Source: DATBFG01 sp036558645 (GTDB lineage Bacteria; Acidobacteriota; Terriglobia; Terriglobales; Acidobacteriaceae). Taken from it: DNA of 59,775 nt. Shown piece after piece: positions 27,501-34,163 of the stretch; position 1 is the first letter of the stretch, and each line of letters begins with the position of its first letter. Location of the stretch: the NCBI GenBank assembly GCA_036558645.1, contig DATBFG010000022.1, forward strand, positions 1-59,775, in the 5' to 3' direction. Both the position numbers and the translations under genes were made by a program. Below the pieces are notes generated by a model. That model searched no databases, was not told where the DNA came from, and was given only the letters and a program-made list of their open reading frames with translations.

Positions 27501-27631
27501 TTCTGTTGGTTGATATCTGGACATTGAGTCCAGGCGACCGCATCCTTCCAATGATTGTTCTTGGAGCGGCACTGATGTTGGTGTCATTCCTTTACACCCG
27601 GAATCGGGAGAAGTTGCGGCAATACTTATGA
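24548..27631 (+). CDS. DUF2339 polytopic membrane protein
   Basis: 1027 residues, TTG start. One N-terminal membrane segment is followed by a charged coiled-coil (REREEDQAKIGDLTRR), a Pro-rich linker (about residues 120-145), and then an almost unbroken series of some 25 helices. The first conserved block, TDWLNKLGIIILVLGIAFFL, with the following LGPAGKVLVGYVVSVAILG, is diagnostic of DUF2339. Function of this family is unknown. The next gene's ATG overlaps its stop (ATGA), so the two are probably made together; a role in envelope or membrane quality control is only suggested by the protease neighbour. Confidence 0.88.
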   Translation: MDEATAVVFAIGAIGFFLLGPWILVWLGRRRRIREREEDQAKIGDLTRRIYLLEHSVEGLKKRSAVIVSAEPEIAPGESEVEPVNPYVTASASDVSVAIRASVSAEHSVELREPQHARPNPPAPETPASQMPYIPPPPTPEGPPGPRITLMESLRSLMNLEETLGTDWLNKLGIIILVLGIAFFLAYQLKNLGPAGKVLVGYVVSVAILGAGIWAERRERYRILARAGIGGGWALLFFTTYAMYHVPAAHVLSSQTLDLVLLLIVAAVMVWHTLRYKSQVVTGLAFLLGFLTVSISHSDVYSLAAGCVLAAGLVVIVLRMRWFELELFGILASYLNHYLWLRPIIEPMQGHRHPFPEFTASAGILILYWAIFRASYVFRQPDDRRRELISTAAALTNTILLLLLFKYQSTHPEWAFWALLVIGAIEAGLAQLPITRRRRTAVIVLSTLGAILLIAAFPFRYSGARLSVLWLLEAETLLLIGVWTREVVYRRIGAIATLLAAVQMVTYDAATVMGRRMDGADVRSDLPVSLMFFVAAAVFYANAHWLYPRWAGLFTHQYDTIVIRRLSYVGCAMMMFGDYIAFPESWTAVAWCIAGLGLAFIGRRARIPDLGYQAYFESLAALVRVVSVNLYVSQTYHGVSLRLITISLVAGTLYITSQWAWSGEQDRRFMLRDRSFLLGAWIGGAYTWAASLLLALLAWYELRPVGVAVAWTLGGLLLFELGLSRRSVSLRWQAYLAFLAAFTRMFYVNLNASGMPGEISPRFYSVVPLALTFFYAYWRLEQASDDFSPLERRLRAASLCCYLGTITLVSLVRFEIEPDWVAAAWSALVVGLFAIAWRTGRGIFLHQALLGTFAILFRTVLHNFYERSYFPAPLWQSRWITAGATVSLLCMALPVTFKLRRREESDSQNGIVMFVHSLINRPEQVVFFIAVGLVTVLLALEMRRGMVTLSWGIEGVLIFLLALWLGERSFRLTGLALLLLCVGKILLVDIWTLSPGDRILPMIVLGAALMLVSFLYTRNREKLRQYL

Positions 27632-29310
27632 AGCGTTGGATTGCACTCTCGATCATTCTCCTGCTTGGCGGTGCCGCCATCGTCGTCAGCGAACGCCGCA
27701 AGGTAGATGTCGCGCCAAGTCCGGCTGCCATGCTTTACCTCATCGCTGACACCGAACAGGAACTGACGCGCATGCCGGTGAACTTTACTCGCATGTCGGA
27801 CGACGAGGAAATTGCCATCGGTAACCAACTCGCCAAGATGTACGTATCACAACGCGAGGAGAAGAAAGATCCGCAGACTCTCGAGATCGAGAATTACGTT
27901 TCCCATGTCGGAGCCCAGCTTGCCGCGCATGCCCATCGTAGGCTGCCATACCAATTTCACTACATTCCGGACGATGGATTCTTGAACGCGTTTGCCTTGC
28001 CTGGCGGGCATGTATTTGTCGGTTCCGGTCTCATATCGCTTATGGACAGCGAAGACGAGTTGGCCGCTGTGATGGGACACGAAATCGAGCATATCGATCA
28101 CTATCATTGCGCCGACCGCGCACAGCGGGAGCGGGCGATGCGCAAGCTGCCGTTCCTCGGCCTGCCGGTCGAGCTTTTCGAAGCCGGCTACAGCAAAGAC
28201 CAGGAACTTGAGGCTGATCGCGAGGGTACACGCCTGGCAGTCGACAGCGGATACTCTGCCAGCGGAGCTGTCCGGATGTTCGAGATTTTTCAACGGCTCT
28301 ACGATGAGTATCAGGGAAAAGCAAAGACGCCCGAGGACGAGCTGGCGAATGTGACGCGAGAGACGCTGGAGGGATATTTCCGTTCCCATCCGCTTCCTTC
28401 AGAGCGCATCGCTCAGATACAGAAGATGATTGCCAGTAAGAGCTGGCCACTTCACGCTGAGAAAGAGCTGGCCGTTGCCTATATCTTCTGGACCAACCGA
28501 GCCGCTGCTGCACTAGAAAACAGGCGCTTTACAGATGCCCAGCAACTGGCCACGCGGTCACTGCACATGAATCCTCAACAACCAAAGGCACTGTTAACTT
28601 TGGCGAAAGCACAATTCGCACAAGCGCATTTTGACGAAGCAGCGGCAACGTATGAGAAGTTGGTTGGCATTGACGTTTTTCACGCCGACACGGCGAGTGG
28701 TTACGCGCAAGCACTCGCGGCGGCAGACCGCGCAACCGCTGCGGCCAAATTCCGCCACTGGGTCGACACGCGCGGCGGCCCTGCGGAACGCGACCTGCAA
28801 GTACCCATGGCGGGTCTTGTTCTGTTATCGGGAGACCCGTCGTTGGCAAAGAGCGTCGCGGCAACCGCAATGTCGAATGAAGGTCAGGACTGGGCTCCGG
28901 ATTGGCTGGGTCAACTTGGATGGTGGTACTACGTGGCAGGCGATCACCTGACTGCGTTGACTCTGACGAGCCAGGCCATCCAGCTCCGGCCCGGAAATGC
29001 AGAGCTGACCACGCAACAGGCGTGGACGCAGATTGAAGATCGTAAGCTCTCCGACGCGCTCGACAGTCTGCAGGCAACGTACGACTCCCAACCTCGGCGT
29101 GACCGGCAAGTAGCTAAGGCAGTAGCGTACTGGTTGTCGCATCAGAATGATCAGGCAATGATTGATTTCGAGGCAGCTACCAACGGCACATCAGAGTGGA
29201 ACAATGCCGCCTGGGTCCGGGCCCTTTACTCGCCCCTTGTTGCTGACAGCGTTAAAGACATGCAGGCAGAACTTGCTCGGCGACGGAAACTAGCCTCGGC
29301 CCGTCGGTAG
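27628..29310 (+). CDS. M48 metalloprotease with TPR repeats (BepA-like)
   Basis: 560 residues. A short N-terminal hydrophobic anchor (IALSIILLLGGAAIVV) precedes an M48 peptidase domain with the zinc motif HEIEH at residues 151-155, and the third ligand Glu in QELEADREG. The region FALPGGHVFVGSGLI is the family's substrate groove. From about residue 290 the protein is built of TPR-type helical pairs, the organisation of periplasmic BepA/YfgC, which proteolyses or assists outer-membrane protein assembly. Its start overlaps the stop of the DUF2339 gene. The 34-residue ORF downstream is probably separate. Confidence 0.88.
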   Translation: MKRWIALSIILLLGGAAIVVSERRKVDVAPSPAAMLYLIADTEQELTRMPVNFTRMSDDEEIAIGNQLAKMYVSQREEKKDPQTLEIENYVSHVGAQLAAHAHRRLPYQFHYIPDDGFLNAFALPGGHVFVGSGLISLMDSEDELAAVMGHEIEHIDHYHCADRAQRERAMRKLPFLGLPVELFEAGYSKDQELEADREGTRLAVDSGYSASGAVRMFEIFQRLYDEYQGKAKTPEDELANVTRETLEGYFRSHPLPSERIAQIQKMIASKSWPLHAEKELAVAYIFWTNRAAAALENRRFTDAQQLATRSLHMNPQQPKALLTLAKAQFAQAHFDEAAATYEKLVGIDVFHADTASGYAQALAAADRATAAAKFRHWVDTRGGPAERDLQVPMAGLVLLSGDPSLAKSVAATAMSNEGQDWAPDWLGQLGWWYYVAGDHLTALTLTSQAIQLRPGNAELTTQQAWTQIEDRKLSDALDSLQATYDSQPRRDRQVAKAVAYWLSHQNDQAMIDFEAATNGTSEWNNAAWVRALYSPLVADSVKDMQAELARRRKLASARR

Positions 29311-29424
29311 GTCTTCCAATTTTGGGCATAATTTTGCAAAACAGTGACGTTCGTTCCTAGCGAAGACCCACGGGAACATGTTACGAATAAATGCATCTAA
29401 ACAAACAGGGGGATGTGTTCAACG

Positions 29425-29529
29425 ATGTCGCGAAGGACACTTGATCAGGTCGTGAGTTGGGTTACTGCTGCATGGGTTGTTACGACGGTGGTGCTGGTTC
29501 TGAATGTCTGGAGCGCCGCGGCGCAATAA
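29425..29529 (+). CDS. Small single-helix membrane protein
   Basis: 34 codons, ATG 29425 to TAA 29529, encoding one hydrophobic segment (VTAAWVVTTVVLVLNVW) after a basic start (MSRRTLDQ) and ending AAAQ. A GGGGGA lies about 11 bases upstream; an in-frame ATG at 29413 is also possible. No homologue recognised. I list it because the codon pattern, basic-then-hydrophobic topology and SD agree, but a chance ORF cannot be excluded. Confidence 0.35.
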   Translation: MSRRTLDQVVSWVTAAWVVTTVVLVLNVWSAAAQ

Positions 29530-29958
29530 AGGCCTCGATCCTGGCAGCCCAGCAAGATCGATGTCCATCATCGACGTCATAGCTGTTCTTTGTCTTTCGA
29601 GTCATTTTGTTCTGCTTTTCCCGAAAAAAGCGATGTGCCTAGACAGCTCTGAGAAGAGGTCGGCCGCTTCCTCCGAAAAGTCTACCGAAACCAAAAGTTT
29701 GACCATTCTTGCCTGCAACCCATTCCAAATCACCAGCTTGCACGTTCTAGCTCACGCTGAACTGTGACTGTCATCACCGCATGGATCTTCTCAGGTGATG
29801 AAACTTGAATCAGCCAGAGTACGAGTTGTGGACTTTCGCCACAGTTCTTCTGGCGGGCTCATTCGACCAATGGCGCATTTCGCAACAAACCGGGACCGCA
29901 GACGAGGGTTTGGGCCTTTGGTTATGCGACAAATTTCAAGCCGAGAGGAAATGCAATC
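29530..29958. other. Gene-free stretch before the cytochrome gene
   Basis: 429 bases. Two longer open frames here (an 87-codon one and one that runs into the cytochrome gene in another frame) have poor codon character and no SD and are not accepted. The only structure seen is a perfect 8-base inverted repeat, TCATCACC (29771-29778) and GGTGATGA (29794-29801). Confidence 0.5.
29771..29801. promoter_or_regulatory. Perfect 8-base inverted repeat, possible operator
   Basis: TCATCACC and GGTGATGA with a 15-base spacer lie 158 bases before the cytochrome c start. Half-site spacing of about two helical turns fits a dimeric regulator; a stem loop is the alternative reading. Confidence 0.35.
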
Positions 29959-30276
29959 ATGAAGATCACGAAGCTGGCTATGTTAGTTCTCACTATCGCT
30001 GTAGCACTTTTCATCCTGATCCCCAGCCTATCTTGGGCGGCAGACGACGGCGCAACCATCTACAAAACCAAGTGTGCCGCATGCCATGGGGCGGATGCAG
30101 CGGGCAAGCCTGCAGCGAAAATCCCCAGCCTGGTTTCAGATGAGGCGAAGAAGGCATCGGATGCCGATCTGGAGAAGGCAGTTACTGAGAAGCCGAAGCA
30201 TGCCGGCGTAGCAAAGGCTCTGACGCCTGATCAGGTCAAGATGGTGATCGGATACATCCGTAGTTTGCAGAAGTAG
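29959..30276 (+). CDS. Small class I-like cytochrome c
   Basis: 105 residues. A signal peptide (LAMLVLTIAVALFILIPSLSWA) directs export; the mature domain has one haem-attachment site, CAACH, in YKTKCAACHGADAAGKP, and the C-terminal helix MVIGYIRSLQK typical of c6/c5-like electron carriers. In this family the second haem ligand is a Met placed about 25 residues before the C-terminus; here that place reads KPKHAGVAKALT, with no Met, and the only Met nearby is inside the last helix. A His may substitute. The protein is probably a soluble or membrane-tethered periplasmic carrier for the redox operon 300 bases downstream. Confidence 0.9.
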   Translation: MKITKLAMLVLTIAVALFILIPSLSWAADDGATIYKTKCAACHGADAAGKPAAKIPSLVSDEAKKASDADLEKAVTEKPKHAGVAKALTPDQVKMVIGYIRSLQK

Positions 30277-30330
30277 GATCAGCCGTTCTCTTTCCTTGGG
30301 GCGCTGCGACAAGCCCAAGTGGAGCTAGCG

Positions 30331-30496
30331 CCCGCGGAATGCGGGAGAGTGCCTGGTGAATAGCCCAGCCCTAATTCGGCAAATCGAGCGGAGAACCAGC
30401 CGGTCGAGAGCCGACCGGAGGGTAACCCTCTCCCGCCCTTCCTCCTCGGGGACGGCTCACCCGGGTCCGAGCTTCCTCGGATCCGGGTGCTTTCTT
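30331..30496 (+). ncRNA. Structured leader RNA, possible attenuator or riboswitch
   Basis: Within the 312-base gap (30277-30588) the strand can form a 9-bp closing stem, GCGGGAGAG (30341-30349) with CTCTCCCGC (30428-30436), enclosing a 7-bp hairpin CCGGTCG / CGACCGG (30400-30418). GCGGG (30341-30345) can instead pair with CCCGC at 30331-30335, giving two mutually exclusive folds. A strong terminator follows at 30458-30496. I could not match it to TPP, FMN, cobalamin, GEMM or ydaO consensus sequences. It ends about 90 bases before the HybA-like gene, which is consistent with cis control of that operon. Confidence 0.5.
30458..30496 (+). terminator. Rho-independent terminator in the leader of the redox operon
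   Basis: A 14-bp stem (30458-30471 with 30476-30489, one G-T pair) closed by the tetraloop CTTC, followed by CTTTCTT. It may end the cytochrome c transcript or act as the off-state of the preceding structured RNA. Confidence 0.75.
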
Positions 30497-30588
30497 ATCC
30501 ACGCATCGTCATTCAAGCTTGCGGGCATTTTGCACGTTGCAGACTGGTTCGGCAATCTCCGCAATGATTACAACCAGGGAAGACCGTC

Positions 30589-31359
30589 ATGAGCAAGGCC
30601 CTGCTATACGACGCAACAATGTGCATCGGCTGCAAGCAGTGTGAACAAGCCTGCGCCGATGAGAACAACTTACGATACGACGATACGGTTGCCGCGGAGC
30701 CGCGACAGTCCGAGCACAAATACACGGTCGTGCTCACCAAGAAAGAAAAGTTCATGCGCCGTTTGTGCATGAACTGTGAGGATCCAGCCTGTGCTTCCGT
30801 TTGCCCAGTGGGCGCGCTGCGCAAAACCGCAGCTGGACCGGTTACCTACGAAGCTGACCGCTGCATGGGATGCCGCTACTGCATGGTGGCGTGTCCATTC
30901 GGAGTACCCAAGTACGAATGGAGCGAAGTTCTTCCAAAGGTGAAGAAGTGCACGATGTGTTCGCAGCGCGTGGCGAAAGGAAAGCCCACAGCTTGCGCTG
31001 AAATCTGTCCTACAGGAGCTACGAAATTTGGGGACCGAGATGAACTTATCGACGAAGCACAGAAGCGCATTCGCGAAAACCCCGGGACCTATATCAATCA
31101 CATTTATGGATTGAACGAAGTTGGCGGTACCTCGGTCCTGCTGCTGTCGGGAGTGTCTTTTGAGGAGTTCGGATACTCAACCGCCCTGTCGAAGGATCCC
31201 CTTCCCATCCTTACGTACCGCGTGCTCTCGCGAATTCCAGATTTCGTTCCGCTGGGCGGAATGGTTCTCGGAGGCATCTGGTGGATCACTCACAGGCGAG
31301 AGGAAGTCGCCGCCGCCGAGCAGCACCTCGCCGATGGCCGGAAAGAGAACAAGCGATGA
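30589..31359 (+). CDS. HybA/DmsB-like four-cluster ferredoxin subunit
   Basis: 256 residues. Four cysteine groups for 4Fe-4S clusters are present: CIGCKQCEQAC, CMNCEDPACASVCP, CMGCRYCMVACP and CTMCSQR with the later CAEICP. A membrane helix near residue 225-240 (FVPLGGMVLGGIWWI) anchors the C-terminus, as in HybA. Unlike classical HybA there is no Tat leader: the protein starts MSKALLYDATMCIG, so clusters would face the cytoplasm unless it is co-exported. AGGGAAG lies about seven bases before the ATG. It passes electrons between the quinone-interacting HybB-like protein (next gene, ATGA overlap) and an unidentified partner; no catalytic subunit is encoded nearby. Confidence 0.9.
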   Translation: MSKALLYDATMCIGCKQCEQACADENNLRYDDTVAAEPRQSEHKYTVVLTKKEKFMRRLCMNCEDPACASVCPVGALRKTAAGPVTYEADRCMGCRYCMVACPFGVPKYEWSEVLPKVKKCTMCSQRVAKGKPTACAEICPTGATKFGDRDELIDEAQKRIRENPGTYINHIYGLNEVGGTSVLLLSGVSFEEFGYSTALSKDPLPILTYRVLSRIPDFVPLGGMVLGGIWWITHRREEVAAAEQHLADGRKENKR

Positions 31360-32525
31360 AATTGAAGCCCACCTTTTGGAAAGTACTATTTCTCGCCCTG
31401 GTTGCGGCGGGCTTGTATGCAACAGTGGTTCGGTTTACACAGGGCCTGGGTCCCTCCACCAATCTCAACGATCAATTCCCCTGGGGCATTTGGGTCGGCT
31501 TCGATGTGTTATGCGGAGTGATGCTGGCGGCCGGTGGATTTACTCTGACTGCAGCCGTTCATATTTTCAACATCAAACGCCTGCATCCTATTGTCAGGCC
31601 CACGGTCCTGACTGCCTTTCTCGGATACATCCTCGTCTCGATTGCGCTGCTATTCGATCTCGGACGCCCTTACCGAATATGGCATCCGCTGATCATGCGC
31701 AATCCGCATTCGGTCATGTTCGAAGTGGCGTATTGCGTCATGTTGTACACGACAGTGCTATCTCTCGAATTTGCGCCGGTCATACTCGAACGTTTTAATC
31801 TGCAGAAGCCCCTCAAGATCATCCGTGGAGTACTTATACCGCTCGTTATCGGTGGCGTCATTCTCTCCACACTACATCAGTCTTCTTTAGGAACGCTGTA
31901 CCTGATCATGCCGGAAAAACTGCACCCGTTTTGGTACAGCCCCTTATTGCCAGTTTTTTTCTTCATCTCGGCGATCGCTGTCGGACTTGCCATGACGATC
32001 TTCGAATCGTCCATGAGTTCAAGGCATTTCGGACGTCGGTTAGAGTTGCCCATTCTCCAGGAACTGGGACGCGTGCTGGTAGTCGTACTCTCTGTATTTG
32101 CCATTCTGCGCTTTGAAGATCTTCTGCACCGGGGCGTGCTGCCTCTCATGCTGAAGCCAAGTTATGAAATGTATCTGTTCTGGTTAGAGATTGCTCTCAG
32201 CCTTGTCATTCCGTTGGCCTTGCTTTCGAGAAAGAGGATCCGCACCAGCGCGGATGGGCTATACGCAGCCGCAATCATGGTGCTCCTGGGTTTTGTCACC
32301 AATCGTCTGAACGTGAGCATCACCGGACTCGAATCCGCGGCTGGCATGCATTACATACCGAAGTGGACAGAAATTGCAGTCACGGGCGCAATCATTGCGG
32401 TGGGCTTTGCGTTGTTCGCACTGGCGGTGAAGTATCTTCCCATCTTCCCTGCCGAGGAACCGGAAACGACGGCAGAGATCATGCCACTCGCTGTCGCTCC
32501 GGTGCTAGACCATGCAGGAGATTGA
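31356..32525 (+). CDS. HybB/NrfD-family quinone-interacting membrane protein
   Basis: 389 residues with about ten helices, start ATG 31356 overlapping the previous stop. The NrfD-family start FPWGIWVGFDVLCGVMLAAGG and the later ALLFDLGRPYRIWHPL are characteristic; a second conserved block is STLHQSSLGTLYLI. In HybB-type complexes this subunit exchanges electrons with menaquinol and may move protons. It carries no haem motif. Its gene overlaps the next one by 14 bases, continuing the coupled operon. Confidence 0.92.
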   Translation: MKLKPTFWKVLFLALVAAGLYATVVRFTQGLGPSTNLNDQFPWGIWVGFDVLCGVMLAAGGFTLTAAVHIFNIKRLHPIVRPTVLTAFLGYILVSIALLFDLGRPYRIWHPLIMRNPHSVMFEVAYCVMLYTTVLSLEFAPVILERFNLQKPLKIIRGVLIPLVIGGVILSTLHQSSLGTLYLIMPEKLHPFWYSPLLPVFFFISAIAVGLAMTIFESSMSSRHFGRRLELPILQELGRVLVVVLSVFAILRFEDLLHRGVLPLMLKPSYEMYLFWLEIALSLVIPLALLSRKRIRTSADGLYAAAIMVLLGFVTNRLNVSITGLESAAGMHYIPKWTEIAVTGAIIAVGFALFALAVKYLPIFPAEEPETTAEIMPLAVAPVLDHAGD

Positions 32526-34161
32526 CTCAACCCGGAACCGCTGGACTCGTAGCCTCAGCACAAAGCTCATCACGTCACTTCTGGGAGTAATGGTGATTAT
32601 TTTCACTCTCCTGGGATATCTGAACGTACGGCTGAGCCGCCAGCATCTGGAAGCGGCAACCCTGGTCAGTGCCGAACGGGTAAGCGATGTCATCAAGCGC
32701 AGCACCACCTATCACATGCTGCGAAACGACCGCGAAGGACTCTACCACTTCATGCGGACCATTGCCGATGAACCTGGCATGGTACGTGTCCGTATCTTTG
32801 ATCGCGAAGGCACGATCAGCTACTCCACGGATCCAGGTGAAGTCAGTCACAGCGTTGATCAAGGTGCAGAAGCATGCTATGCCTGCCACACGCAATCCCA
32901 GCCACTGACAAGGCTAAATCGTCCCGACCGGTTTCGTATTTATCGGAGTAACGGCAAAAGAATTCTAGGAATCATCACCCCCATCGAAAATCAGCCCAGT
33001 TGTTCAAATGCAGATTGTCACGCGCATCCAGCATCGCAGCAGATTTTGGGCGTACTGGATACGAATCTCTCCTTAGCGAAGGCCGACGAGCAGCTCACAG
33101 CCAGCAGCCGCACATTGGTTGCGTATACATGTTTCGCAATGCTGGCGATTGCCGTGTTGAGTTGGCTCTTCGTTTGGCGCGTGGTTGGTGAGCCTATCAA
33201 GCTGCTCAAGGACGGCACCGAACGCCTGGCTGCAGGCGATCTGGGATACCAGATAGACGTGCGAGCTCACGACGAGGTCGGAGAGCTGGCATCCTCTTTC
33301 AACGGCATGAGCTTGCAGTTGCGCTCGGCTAATGAAGAGATCGTTAGCTGGGCCAAGACTCTGGAAGATCGAGTCGAACAGAAGTCTCGCGAACTCAAGC
33401 GTGCTCACGACGACATGCTACATGTGGAAAAAATGGCGTCTGTAGGCAAGATGGCCGCTGTTGTGGCGCACGAGATCAACAATCCGCTGGCTGGAATCCT
33501 GACCTACGCCAAGTTGTTGCGCAAGTGGGTTGACCGTGGCCTGGCCGGTCCTGAACAAACGCAGGAAGCATTGCAATGCCTGGACCTTGTTGCCGGAGAG
33601 AGCCGGCGTTGCGGCGACCTTGTAAAGAACCTACTTACTTTTTCGCGTACTTCTCCGATGAATGTCGAACCGGCCGATATGAATGCAATTTTCGATCGTT
33701 GTGCCCGGCTGGTGCAGCACCAACTGGAACTTTCCACCATCCAGCTGCACCTGCAACTGGAAGAAAACGCTCCCCCAGTTCTTTGCGATGCAGCTCAGAT
33801 TGAGCAAGTGATCCTGGCATTGACGATGAACGCCATTGAAGCCATGCCTCGCGGCGGAAATCTCTGGCTCAACACCAGTGTTAACGAGAAGACCGATGAG
33901 TTTCAAATGCAGGTGCGGGACGATGGGATGGGAATCCCGCAAGAGATTCTCCCGCAGATCTTTGAGCCCTTTCTGACGACAAAAGAACGGGGTCACGGCG
34001 TAGGGCTTGGCCTGGCGATCAGCCGCACCATTATGGATCGGCATAAGGGCCGGATTGAAGTTCAATCAGAAGCGGGCAAAGGTACGACATTTACGCTCAG
34101 TCTGCCACTCCAGTCGGAGGCAGCGAGCACTCCGAAAGTAGTGACGAAGGCGAGGTGCTAA
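32512..34161 (+). CDS. Sensor histidine kinase with haem-type motifs in its periplasmic domain
   Basis: 549 residues. Helix 1 (LITSLLGVMVIIFTLLGYL) and helix 2 (about 203-226) enclose a periplasmic sensor that holds CYACH (122-126), a standard haem-c attachment motif, and CSNADCH (164-170), a CX4CH variant. A HAMP segment (EPIKLLKDGTERLAAGDLG) follows, then HisKA with phospho-acceptor His320 in VVAHEINNPLAGIL, and a HATPase with NAIEAMP, DDGMGIP and GHGVGLGLA. The kinase presumably reads redox state or a gas through covalent haem and phosphorylates the regulator encoded next, which overlaps it. Regulation of the HybAB-like module is the obvious output. Confidence 0.92.
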   Translation: MQEIDSTRNRWTRSLSTKLITSLLGVMVIIFTLLGYLNVRLSRQHLEAATLVSAERVSDVIKRSTTYHMLRNDREGLYHFMRTIADEPGMVRVRIFDREGTISYSTDPGEVSHSVDQGAEACYACHTQSQPLTRLNRPDRFRIYRSNGKRILGIITPIENQPSCSNADCHAHPASQQILGVLDTNLSLAKADEQLTASSRTLVAYTCFAMLAIAVLSWLFVWRVVGEPIKLLKDGTERLAAGDLGYQIDVRAHDEVGELASSFNGMSLQLRSANEEIVSWAKTLEDRVEQKSRELKRAHDDMLHVEKMASVGKMAAVVAHEINNPLAGILTYAKLLRKWVDRGLAGPEQTQEALQCLDLVAGESRRCGDLVKNLLTFSRTSPMNVEPADMNAIFDRCARLVQHQLELSTIQLHLQLEENAPPVLCDAAQIEQVILALTMNAIEAMPRGGNLWLNTSVNEKTDEFQMQVRDDGMGIPQEILPQIFEPFLTTKERGHGVGLGLAISRTIMDRHKGRIEVQSEAGKGTTFTLSLPLQSEAASTPKVVTKARC

Positions 34162-34163
34162 CC

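Noticed and set aside
29504..29767. 87-codon ORF
   Set aside because: Overlaps the small membrane ORF in another frame, has no SD, no hydrophobic or domain pattern and unusual composition.
29805..30143. 112-codon ORF
   Set aside because: Runs into the cytochrome c gene in another frame; TTG start without SD.
30331..30496. GEMM, ydaO, TPP, FMN or cobalamin riboswitch
   Set aside because: Some shared words (GGCAAA, GGTGAAT, GGGTAACC) occur but the conserved cores and their spacing do not.
29880..30588. Sigma-54 promoter for the cytochrome or redox operon
   Set aside because: TGGCGCATTTCGCA near 29871 and GGCAATCTCCGC near 30551 have only 8 bases between GG and GC; 10 are needed.
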